This document shows, piece by piece, positions 6,405 to 14,095 of a stretch of 24,095 nt of DNA. Under the pieces are notes generated by a model. That model was not told where the DNA came from. It made no database searches and saw only the letters and a list, made by a program, of their open reading frames with translations. The DNA is from Acidobacteriota bacterium. GTDB lineage: Bacteria > Acidobacteriota > Terriglobia > Terriglobales > Acidobacteriaceae. The position numbers and the translations under genes were made by a program. The number at the start of each line of letters is the position of its first letter. The stretch's first letter is position 1. Where the stretch lies: assembly GCA_021778315.1 (NCBI GenBank), contig JAJYCQ010000027.1, positions 1 to 24,095 of the forward strand. The letters are read 5' to 3'.

Positions 6405-7904
6405 ATGGATTGGATGGAAATGCTGCGTTCTTTGAGGGATTGCCTGGGGCGTTTCGGAAGGAGAGCAGGGCTGGCTGGACGCTGGATGGCCGGGTTGGTG
6501 CTTTGCTGTGGGATGGCGGCGGCGGTGGCGCAGGTGGGCTCGGCTCCGGTAGCGGCTTCGCAGATGGACCGGATGGCTGCGATGGAGCAGGCGGTGGCGC
6601 AGAATACGGCGGCGATTGCAAAGGCGCAGGCAGCTGCGGATAACTCGTGGATGCTGACGAGCGCGGCGCTGGTGCTGATGATGAGTGCACCGGGGCTGGC
6701 GCTGTTTTATGGCGGGCTGGTGCGGAAGAAGAACATTCTCGGGACGATGATGCAGACGTTCGCGATGATGGCGGTGATTACGGTGCTGTGGGCGGTGGTG
6801 ACGTACTCGCTGGCGTTTGGGACGGGGAACGCGTTTATCGGCGGGCTGCACAATATGTTTTTGCGAGGGGTAGGGCTGGCTCCTGATCCGGCGTATGCGG
6901 CGACGATTCCTTTGCAGACGTACATGGTGTATCAGCTGATGTTTGCGATTATTACTCCGGCGCTGATAACGGGGGCGTTTGCGGAGCGGATGAAGTTTTC
7001 GGCGATGCTGCTGTTCATGGTGCTGTGGGCGATTTTTGTATATAGCCCGATGGCGCATATGGTGTGGGGCGTGGGCGGGTTTCTGAATGCGTCGGCGGTG
7101 GGGATGGGAGGGCTGGCGGGGAGGTTTCCGTGCCTGGATTTTGCGGGCGGAACGGTGGTGCATGTGACGTCGGGTGTGAGTGCGCTGGTGACGGCGATCT
7201 ACCTGGGGAGGCGGCTGGGATTTCCTCAGAAGGCGTTCATGCCGCACTCGGTGGTGCTGAGTTTTGTGGGAGCGAGCCTGTTGTGGGTGGGGTGGTTCGG
7301 GTTCAATGCGGGGTCGGCTTTGGGGGCGAGCGGGCTGGCGACGACGGCGTTTGTGGCGACACAGTTTGGAGCGGCGGCGGGAGCGTTGGGATGGGCGGCG
7401 GCGGAGTGGATTCGGAATGGGAAGCCGTCGGCGCTGGGAGGGATTTCGGGAGCGGTGGCGGGGCTGGTGGCGATTACTCCTGCGTCGGGATTTGTGCCGC
7501 CGATGGATGCGCTGTGGATCGGTCTGATTGCGGGAATTTTCTGTTTCTTCATGGTGGTGAAGGTGAAGAATGTGTTTGGCTATGATGACTCGCTGGATGC
7601 GTTTGGAGTGCATGGAGCGGGAGGAACGATGGGAGCGATTCTTACGGGATTCTTTGCGAATTCTGTGGTGAATCCGATCTTTGGAGCAGGGAAGGCTACG
7701 GGATTCTTTGAGGGAAATCATGGGCAGGTGTTGAATCAGATTGTGGGAGTTGGGATCGGATGGACGATTTCTATCGTAGGGACGCTGATTCTTCTGTACG
7801 TTGTAGATAAGCTGGTCGGGCTTCGGGTGAGTGAAGACGACGAGCGCGAAGGACTGGACCTTTCTCAGCATGGCGAAGAGGGCTATGACTGGGAGGGAGC
7901 ATAG
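6405..7904 (+). CDS. amtB: Ammonium transporter (Amt family) with N-terminal extension
   Basis: This 499-residue protein forms the trimeric ammonium channel of the inner membrane. Family motifs are clear: FYGGLVRKKN after the first channel helix, DFAGGTVVH with pore His253, and FGVHGAGGTMGA with pore His403. The two histidines line the NH3 path. Before the channel there is an extra region: a likely signal segment (residues about 28-46, AGLVLCCGMAAAVA) and a short coiled-coil-like stretch (residues about 50-80) rich in Ala, Met and Gln. The start ATG 6405 has GAGGTAGGA (6390-6398) upstream; ATG 6414 and 6420 are close alternatives. glnB follows after 36 nt, the usual amt-PII pairing in which deuridylylated PII blocks the channel. 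The C-terminal tail (EREGLDLSQHGEEGYDW) is typical. Confidence 0.95.
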   Translation: MDWMEMLRSLRDCLGRFGRRAGLAGRWMAGLVLCCGMAAAVAQVGSAPVAASQMDRMAAMEQAVAQNTAAIAKAQAAADNSWMLTSAALVLMMSAPGLALFYGGLVRKKNILGTMMQTFAMMAVITVLWAVVTYSLAFGTGNAFIGGLHNMFLRGVGLAPDPAYAATIPLQTYMVYQLMFAIITPALITGAFAERMKFSAMLLFMVLWAIFVYSPMAHMVWGVGGFLNASAVGMGGLAGRFPCLDFAGGTVVHVTSGVSALVTAIYLGRRLGFPQKAFMPHSVVLSFVGASLLWVGWFGFNAGSALGASGLATTAFVATQFGAAAGALGWAAAEWIRNGKPSALGGISGAVAGLVAITPASGFVPPMDALWIGLIAGIFCFFMVVKVKNVFGYDDSLDAFGVHGAGGTMGAILTGFFANSVVNPIFGAGKATGFFEGNHGQVLNQIVGVGIGWTISIVGTLILLYVVDKLVGLRVSEDDEREGLDLSQHGEEGYDWEGA

Positions 7905-8279
<375 letters not shown>

Positions 8280-8363
8280 GAAGCCTTCCAGAAACTAGAG
8301 AAGTACGCAGTAAGATAGGAGAATAAGCACCGACAAGAGCCAAATGCAGGGGTCTATCCACAG

Positions 8364-8385
8364 CCCGCGGAAAAGAATCCACGGG
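8364..8385 (+). other. Hairpin in the glnB-glnD spacer
   Basis: CCCGCGG (8364-8370) and CCACGGG (8379-8385) can pair with one mismatch around an 8-nt AAAAGAAT loop. It lies in the 134-nt spacer between glnB and glnD. There is no T-run, so it is not a typical intrinsic terminator. It might slow or process transcripts between the two genes, which is inference only. Confidence 0.3.
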
Positions 8386-8449
8386 CAGGGTTGAGAAGAC
8401 GCACCGTTAAGCAGTGTTTGGACAGACGCCAAGGGGGGAAGCGACGATC

Positions 8450-11158
8450 TTGATATCCAACAGCGGAGAGGGTGGTAGCGGCGGTGGGGGCAATCCTACG
8501 TTGGGCGCAATGGCGCGCGGAGAGTATGAGCGGCGGATGGTGGAGATTCGCCGCAGCTTTGAGCTGAGCGGTGACGGGCTGAGGGCGGCGTCGGCTCGGG
8601 CGGCGCTGGTGGATGAACTCGTGATGCGGTTCTGGAACGAAGAGGTCAAGGCGAATCCGAAGCTGGGCGCGGGCGTGGCGGTGACGGCGATTGGGGGATT
8701 CGGGCGGGGGCATTTGTTCCCGTACTCGGATGTGGACCTGATGTTCTGCGTGGAGAAGGGCGCGGAGAAGCTAGCGAAGGATGCGATACGGAGGGTGTCG
8801 CAGTCGCTGTGGGATTGCGGGCTGCAGGTGTCGCTGACGACGCGGCCACCGGGGGAGTGTGAGCGGCTGGATGTGGTGAATCCGGAGTTTGCGCTGTCGC
8901 TGCTGGACCTGCGGAAGATTGGCGGGGACGACGCGGTGTTTGCGAAGCTGCGGGACAAGTCAGTGGCGAAGCTGCGGGCCAAGGACTCGAAGGCGATTGG
9001 GGTGGCGCTGGCGGAGCTGACGAGGGAGCGGCACTCGAAGTATGGGGACACGCTGTTTCACCTGGAGCCGAGCATCAAGGACTGCCCGGGCGGATTGCGG
9101 GATGCGAATGTGTGCCATTGGCTGCGGGGATTGAGCCGGCGTCTTACAGACCCGCCTCTCCCACATCTCAAAAGCGAGATGTGGGGCACCCAGAGTGCCG
9201 GCGAGTTTGGGGAGGCTGTGGCGTTTCTGGCGGCAGTGCGGTGCTTTCTGCATTACCGGCATGAGCGGGACGACAATACGCTGGACTGGCAGGCGCAGGA
9301 TGCGGCGGCGCAGCGGAGGATCGGGCTGTCGGGACAGTCGCAGGACGGGGTGGATGCGGCGTACTGGATGCGGGCGTATTTTCGGCATGCGAGGGTGGTG
9401 GAGAGGTGCCTGCTGCGGGAGGCGGCGGATGCGGGATTGAAGGTGGAATCGAAGACAGGAGTGCGACGGATACGGGTTCCGGAGAGGGCGGGCTATTTGC
9501 TGCGGGACGGCCTGCTGGAGCTGAAGGCGACGTCGGAGAGCGGGACGGATGCGGCGTATGAGCCGGAGGTGGTGCTGGCGGCGTTTGCGGCGATGGCGGA
9601 GTCGGGGGCGAGGCTGTCGTATGCGAGCGAGGAGAGGATTGCGAATGCGATACCGATGCTGTCGGCGAACCTGGAAGAGGGGCCGGGGCTGTGGCGGCAG
9701 CTGTCGGCGATTCTGACGGGAGAGCGGGCGGGCGTGGCGCTGCGGGCGATGCATACGCTGGGAGTGCTGGATGTGATTGTGCCGGAGTTTCATGGGATCG
9801 ATGCGCTGGTGATACGGGACGCGTATCACCGGTACACGGTGGATGAGCATACGTTTGTGCTGATCGATACGCTGCATGGGCTGGCGGAGGATCCGGGCAA
9901 GGGAGCGGCGGATTGGCGGGTGAAGTTTGGGTCGATGATTCGGGAACTGCAGAATCCGGGGCTGCTTTATCTGGCGGCTCTGATGCACGACACGGGCAAG
10001 GGACGGGCGACGGAGCTCCATGCGGTGGAGAGCGCAAGGATGGCGCAGAGCGTGCTGGAGCGGCTGGAGATGGATGCGTATGACGCGGGGCTGGTGATGC
10101 GGCTGATTGAGACCCATTTGGAGATGTCGGCTGCGCTGCGGCGGGATATTTTCGATGCGGAGACGGTACGTGCGTTCGCTGGGAAGGTGCAGACGCATGA
10201 GTCGCTGCGGATGCTGACGCTGTTTACGTATGCGGATATAGCGGCGGTGAATCCGGACGCGTTGACTCCGTGGAAGGCGGAAAACCTGTGGCGGCTGTGG
10301 ATGGCGACGGCGAACCAGCTGGACCGGAATGTGGACGAAGAGCGGGTGCATGCGAAGGTGGCCGGAGGTGCGCTGGGGGGAGGGTGGCGGAAAGACGAGA
10401 AGATCGCTCGGGTGCTCTCGCTGGTGCCGGGCAGGCAGGCGGAGGTAGAGCAGTTTCTGGAGGGGTTTCCGGAGCGCTACGTGCGCACACGCTCGCCGGA
10501 GACGATGCGGCAGCACTTTGAGATGACGCAGCACTTTGCGGAGGAGCCGTTCCAGGTGGCGTTTCAGCATGGAGCGAAGCAGGCAGCGTCGACGGTGAGC
10601 GAGATTACGCTTGTGACGCAGGACCGGCCGCGGCTGTTTGCGGGCATGGCAGCGGCGCTGGCGGCGTGGGGGATGAACGTGGTGACGGCGGATGCGTTCG
10701 CAAATGAGGCGGGCGTGGTGGTGGACAGCTTTCGGTTTACGGATACGTTTCGGACGCTGGAGTTAAATGAGAGCGAGCGGGAGAGGTTTGTGCTGAGCGT
10801 GCGGGACCTGGTGGCGGGCCGGAGCTCGGTGGAGAAGCTGCTAAGCGGACGGAGGCGAGGGAAGCGGAAGCCTCCGAGGGTGGTGGTGGAGACGAAGATC
10901 GAGTTTGATGGGACAGCGTCTTCGCATAGCACGCTGCTGCAGGTGGTGGCGCAGGATATTCCGGGACTGCTGCGGGCGGTCAGCGCGACGGTGAGCGGGC
11001 AGGGTTATAACGTGGAGGTCGCGCTGGTGGATACGGAGGGGGAGACGGCGATCGATGTGTTCTACCTGACGAGCGAGGGGAGGCGGCTGACGCAGGAGCA
11101 GGAAGAGGGTCTGCGCGCTGCGCTGCTGGCGGCGATTGAGGAAAATAGCCGCGGATGA
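8450..11158 (+). CDS. glnD: [Protein-PII] uridylyltransferase / uridylyl-removing enzyme GlnD
   Basis: The full GlnD architecture is visible, numbered from TTG 8450 (902 residues). The nucleotidyltransferase loop GGFGRGHLFPYSDVDLMF (about 82-99) carries the catalytic Asp pair. CPGGLRDANVCHWL follows, then the HD domain with LMHDTGKG (His513, Asp514), then two ACT domains starting near 713 and 828 (TQDRPRLFAGMA and AQDIPGLLRAVS). The enzyme adds UMP to PII at low glutamine and removes it at high glutamine. TTG 8450 is chosen for its strong AAGGGGGGAA site (8431-8440). GTG 8414 is the first possible start in the frame and ATG 8510 the next; neither has a better site. A palindromic repeat encodes about 20 extra residues near 231-251, between the transferase and the following helical region, yet the frame stays open. 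It lies downstream of its substrate gene glnB. Confidence 0.93.
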   Translation: MISNSGEGGSGGGGNPTLGAMARGEYERRMVEIRRSFELSGDGLRAASARAALVDELVMRFWNEEVKANPKLGAGVAVTAIGGFGRGHLFPYSDVDLMFCVEKGAEKLAKDAIRRVSQSLWDCGLQVSLTTRPPGECERLDVVNPEFALSLLDLRKIGGDDAVFAKLRDKSVAKLRAKDSKAIGVALAELTRERHSKYGDTLFHLEPSIKDCPGGLRDANVCHWLRGLSRRLTDPPLPHLKSEMWGTQSAGEFGEAVAFLAAVRCFLHYRHERDDNTLDWQAQDAAAQRRIGLSGQSQDGVDAAYWMRAYFRHARVVERCLLREAADAGLKVESKTGVRRIRVPERAGYLLRDGLLELKATSESGTDAAYEPEVVLAAFAAMAESGARLSYASEERIANAIPMLSANLEEGPGLWRQLSAILTGERAGVALRAMHTLGVLDVIVPEFHGIDALVIRDAYHRYTVDEHTFVLIDTLHGLAEDPGKGAADWRVKFGSMIRELQNPGLLYLAALMHDTGKGRATELHAVESARMAQSVLERLEMDAYDAGLVMRLIETHLEMSAALRRDIFDAETVRAFAGKVQTHESLRMLTLFTYADIAAVNPDALTPWKAENLWRLWMATANQLDRNVDEERVHAKVAGGALGGGWRKDEKIARVLSLVPGRQAEVEQFLEGFPERYVRTRSPETMRQHFEMTQHFAEEPFQVAFQHGAKQAASTVSEITLVTQDRPRLFAGMAAALAAWGMNVVTADAFANEAGVVVDSFRFTDTFRTLELNESERERFVLSVRDLVAGRSSVEKLLSGRRRGKRKPPRVVVETKIEFDGTASSHSTLLQVVAQDIPGLLRAVSATVSGQGYNVEVALVDTEGETAIDVFYLTSEGRRLTQEQEEGLRAALLAAIEENSRG
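9151..9195. repeat. Palindromic repeat element inside the glnD coding sequence
   Basis: CCCACATCTC (9160-9169) and GAGATGTGGG (9176-9185) form a perfect 10-bp stem with an AAAAGC loop, followed by GCACCCAG. Its base composition (C-rich top strand) differs from the G-rich glnD around it. It translates in frame as a PPLPHLKSEMWGTQ-type stretch that I would not expect in GlnD. I recognise the stem as a type of dispersed intergenic repeat in Acidobacteriaceae from memory; a copy-number search would settle this. Confidence 0.65.
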
Positions 11159-11352
11159 ATTCGGTGTGGGATAGTCCTATTTCTGAGGGCTAAAGTTTTT
11201 GCAAAAAAACCAACCGATGGAGGTGAACCTGCATCGTATAAACCACGTCAACAATATTGAATTCGGTTCTAACAATCTTGGTATTTCGCGTGTTGCTCAT
11301 GAGAGTCGATCCTGATTTGAATAGGCTGTGGAGCCAAACGTCCTGAGGAACG

Positions 11353-11358
11353 TATACT
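11353..11358 (+). promoter_or_regulatory. -10 box TATACT of nuoB, leaderless-type spacing
   Basis: TATACT lies 7 nt before the ATG at 11366, so transcription would start at about the start codon. No convincing -35 box or ribosome site is seen; GAGGAA at 11345-11350 is too far (15 nt) to serve. The 207-nt spacer 11159-11365 between glnD and nuoB holds an A-rich tract (GCAAAAAAACC near 11200) and no other feature I can support. Confidence 0.45.
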
Positions 11359-11365
11359 TACGGAT

Positions 11366-11983
11366 ATGAGTCAGAATGCAAACCAGACAACGGCAGACGG
11401 TCGGCCGACTGCGGTTCCTCAACGCAACGACCGGTACATCTTTGGGACGCTGGACAGCTTTGGGAAGAATCGCGAGAAGCTGGATGAGGTGAATTGGGGC
11501 AACGAGCAGCCAGAGGGTGTGGTGCTGGCCTCGATGGATGCGGCGATCAACTGGGTACGGAAGAATTCTGTGTGGCCGATGACGTTTGGGTTGGCGTGCT
11601 GCGCGATTGAGATGATGTCGATGGGCGGATCGCGGTACGACATTGCGAGGTTTGGAGCGGAGGTATTTCGTCCGTCGCCTCGACAGAGCGACCTGATGAT
11701 TATTGCGGGAAGAGTATCGCAGAAGATGGCACCGGTGATTCGGCGGCTGTATGAGCAGATGCCGGAGCCGAAGTGGGTGATCTCGATGGGAGCGTGCGCG
11801 ACGTCGGGTGGTGTGTTCAATAACTATGCGCTGTTACAGGGCGTGAACCAGGTGATTCCGGTGGATGTCTATGTGCCGGGATGTCCTCCGCGGCCGGAGC
11901 AGTTGCTGTATGCGATCACGCTGTTGCAGGAGAAGATTCAGGCGAGCCGGGGAACGATACGGCAGACGTTGAATCTGGATTAG
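11366..11983 (+). CDS. nuoB: NADH-quinone oxidoreductase subunit B (Complex I, NuoB)
   Basis: This 205-residue protein has all four cysteines that bind the N2 [4Fe-4S] cluster: Cys78 and Cys79 in LACCAIEMM, Cys144 in GACATSGG, and Cys173 in GCPPRPEQ. The conserved [23 protein letters not shown] block is also present. NuoB lies at the junction of the peripheral and membrane arms and passes electrons to quinone. It carries an N-terminal extension of about 50 residues, which is hydrophilic at first. No nuoA, nuoC or other Complex I gene is next to it: glnD lies upstream and an outer membrane protein gene downstream. It may therefore be a dispersed part of the main complex or a second copy. HycG/MbhJ-type hydrogenase subunits are relatives, but the motifs favour NuoB. 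Confidence 0.93.
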   Translation: MSQNANQTTADGRPTAVPQRNDRYIFGTLDSFGKNREKLDEVNWGNEQPEGVVLASMDAAINWVRKNSVWPMTFGLACCAIEMMSMGGSRYDIARFGAEVFRPSPRQSDLMIIAGRVSQKMAPVIRRLYEQMPEPKWVISMGACATSGGVFNNYALLQGVNQVIPVDVYVPGCPPRPEQLLYAITLLQEKIQASRGTIRQTLNLD

Positions 11984-12118
11984 GCGAGAGGAAGAAGCGT
12001 CTGGTATGCGGCGCCAGGAGTGGGTTGAAAAAAGAGGCGCAACGTTTTGGGACGTGTTGTTTGGAGTGATTGTTGCAGGTGATTTTATCGGTACTCGGGT
12101 GTATACAGGAAAAGATTT

Positions 12119-12149
12119 TTGTAGTTAGGTGGAACATCCGCGTTACACT
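12119..12149 (+). promoter_or_regulatory. Candidate promoter of the outer membrane protein gene
   Basis: TTGTAG (12119-12124) and TACACT (12144-12149) are spaced by 19 bp (18 if TTACAC is used). Transcription from here would give a 5' leader of roughly 90 nt before ATG 12244. The rest of the 260-nt spacer 11984-12243 shows no hairpin or other element I can support. Consensus fit is moderate. Confidence 0.3.
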
Positions 12150-12243
12150 TTAGGGGATTGATCGTAGGCAGCAGCTATACGGCTATGGTTCGCAGTAGTC
12201 GTAGAAAGCACAACTTATCAGGTTTTATTTGGAGGATCGTCGA

Positions 12244-13914
12244 ATGTCTTATCGCCCGTTTCGCAATATCGGCCGTTTTTTGTTGGCTGCATGTGCGGTC
12301 AGTTTTGGAGTAGCCAGCATTAGTGCTCAGACTACGCTGCCAAATGCTCCCAACCCCTCGCGGGTTGATATCTTTACCGGATTTTCTTATTACGGTCTAC
12401 ACAGCGAGAATAAGCCATCGGGTGAGCAGTTCGGGTCCGTGGATTTGGGTGCGATCGGCAGTGGAGCCTATTATTTTAACCGGCATTTCGGTGGCGAAGT
12501 TGCGATGATTGCGAACCCGAACGGCAATGGTGATGGTTTCTACGGATATTATGCGGGGCCGATTTTCCGTATGCCGTTGCAGAACTACACGCTGTTCGCG
12601 CACGGCATGGCGGGTGGTGTTCATGGAGTTGGCCCGAACAATCCGGGTGGTGTGGGCTATAACCCCTACACCTGGGGTGTAGGCTTGCTGGCCGGCGGCG
12701 GCATGGACTATGACCTGCCGTTCTTCAATCATCACATCGGACTGCGCCTCTTCGAGGCAGACTATCGCTACACGCATATCGATTTCGGTCCTGCGGACCC
12801 TGCTGCGTTCCTGCAGGGTGGGCGCGCAAATCTTAACGGTGCAGAGTTGAGCACGGGTCTTCTTTGGCATCTTGGCAGCGTCGTTCCTCCACCTCCGGTG
12901 AAGTACTCCTGCGCCGTGACGGCTCCTACCGGTGCGATCTATCCGGGAGATCCGGTCACGATCACAGGAACTGCTACGGATCTTCGCGCGAAGAAGCCAG
13001 CGACCTACAAGTGGTCGGCGGATGGCGGCACGGTTACGGGCGATTCGAACGTTGCCAGTGTCGACACGAAGACGCTTGCTGCTGGAACGTACACGGTCAA
13101 GGGTCACGTAGAGCAGGGGCCGAAGCCTGGCATGTTCGCGGATTGCACGACTCCGTTTACGGTCAAGGCATTTGACCCACCGACGGTATCCTGCTCGGCG
13201 AACCCGACCACGGTGAATGCCGGCGACCCGGTTACGATCACGGCTGCAGGGAATAGCCCGCAGAATCGTCCTCTGACCTACAGCTACAGCTCGACAGCTG
13301 GAACGATCAGTGGCAACACGGGAACGGCGACGCTGTCGACGACCGGTGCGGCTCCTGGCACGACGATCTCTGTCACCTGCAATGTGGTGGACGACAAGGG
13401 CCAGACGGCATCGCAGCAGACGTCTGTGACGCTGAATGCTCCTCCTCCTCCTCCGGCACCTGTGACCAAGCAGCTTTGCGCGATCACGTTTGACAAGGAC
13501 AAGGCTCGCCCGACCCGCGTGGACAATGAAGCCAAGGCTTGCCTTGACGACATCACGCTGAGCGAGCAGCGCGACACGACTGCCAAGCTGGCTGTAGTCG
13601 GCAACTCGGAGCCGGTAAAGGTTCACGGGAAGAAGACGGCACGCAAGGAAGAGCTTGCAGCCAAGGCGACCACGAAGAAAGCTGCTGAGCGGGCTGTGAA
13701 CGCGAAGGAGTACCTGGTAACGGAGAAGGGCCTGGATGCGTCGAACATCTCGGTCTACACCGGCACTGCGGGTACGAACTCCGTGGAGACGACCCTGATT
13801 CCTGCAGGCGCAACGCTGGATACGACTGGCCTCACCCCTGTGGATGAGACGGCCGTGAAGGCAGTGCCCCGCAAGGCGCTCGGTACCAAGCATCACCACC
13901 ACGCTAAGAAGTAG
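12244..13914 (+). CDS. Outer membrane beta-barrel protein with two Ig-like repeats and an OmpA-like C-terminus
   Basis: ATG 12244 is chosen because GGAGG (12231-12235) is 8 nt upstream, giving 556 residues. Residues 1-28 form a signal peptide ending SISA before Gln. Residues about 30-215 are aromatic/glycine-rich alternating strands (VDIFTGFSYYG at the start), like small eight-stranded barrels. Two similar Ig/PKD-like units follow, starting near 221 (YSCAV...GDPVTITG) and 315 (VSCSA...GDPVTITA), each with a conserved GDPVTIT. A PPPPPAP linker then leads to an OmpA-like domain from about 412 (CAITFDKDKARPTRV...AERAVNAKEYLVTEKG). The C-terminus is Lys/His rich (HHHHAKK). OmpA-like domains usually hold peptidoglycan, so it may tether the outer membrane, but the domain is diverged. 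Codon use is less G-rich than in neighbours, suggesting high expression. Confidence 0.8.
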   Translation: MSYRPFRNIGRFLLAACAVSFGVASISAQTTLPNAPNPSRVDIFTGFSYYGLHSENKPSGEQFGSVDLGAIGSGAYYFNRHFGGEVAMIANPNGNGDGFYGYYAGPIFRMPLQNYTLFAHGMAGGVHGVGPNNPGGVGYNPYTWGVGLLAGGGMDYDLPFFNHHIGLRLFEADYRYTHIDFGPADPAAFLQGGRANLNGAELSTGLLWHLGSVVPPPPVKYSCAVTAPTGAIYPGDPVTITGTATDLRAKKPATYKWSADGGTVTGDSNVASVDTKTLAAGTYTVKGHVEQGPKPGMFADCTTPFTVKAFDPPTVSCSANPTTVNAGDPVTITAAGNSPQNRPLTYSYSSTAGTISGNTGTATLSTTGAAPGTTISVTCNVVDDKGQTASQQTSVTLNAPPPPPAPVTKQLCAITFDKDKARPTRVDNEAKACLDDITLSEQRDTTAKLAVVGNSEPVKVHGKKTARKEELAAKATTKKAAERAVNAKEYLVTEKGLDASNISVYTGTAGTNSVETTLIPAGATLDTTGLTPVDETAVKAVPRKALGTKHHHHAKK

Positions 13915-13942
13915 TAGTAGAAGCTGAAGAGCAAGGTGCGCG

Positions 13943-13974
13943 ATGGCCGGCTGGGAGAGATCCCAGCCGGCCAT
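13943..13974 (+). terminator. Strong hairpin after the outer membrane protein gene
   Basis: ATGGCCGGCTGGGA (13943-13956) and TCCCAGCCGGCCAT (13961-13974) form a perfect 14-bp GC-rich stem with a GAGA tetraloop, starting 28 nt after the stop codon. This suits a transcription end or an mRNA-stabilising 3' hairpin. Only a weak T-rich stretch (TGTCTGTC) follows, so intrinsic termination may be imperfect. Confidence 0.7.
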
Positions 13975-14095
13975 TGTCTGTCCGGAGCGGTTCGGGGAGG
14001 TCGGCCCGGGACGCAGGGGAGGGACGGATGCGCGAACCTTGCATGGTAACTCACGATCAGCTCCGTAGTGTCTCCAGAGTAGTCTGGGATAGGCT

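Noticed and set aside
6230..6406. Extended N-terminus for the cupin protein
   Set aside because: The extra residues are low-complexity, lie in the intergenic region before amtB, and the 122-residue form already has the full cupin fold.
8344..8394. 16-residue leader peptide upstream of glnD
   Set aside because: There is no ribosome site at a usable distance and no regulatory codon run; it is probably chance.
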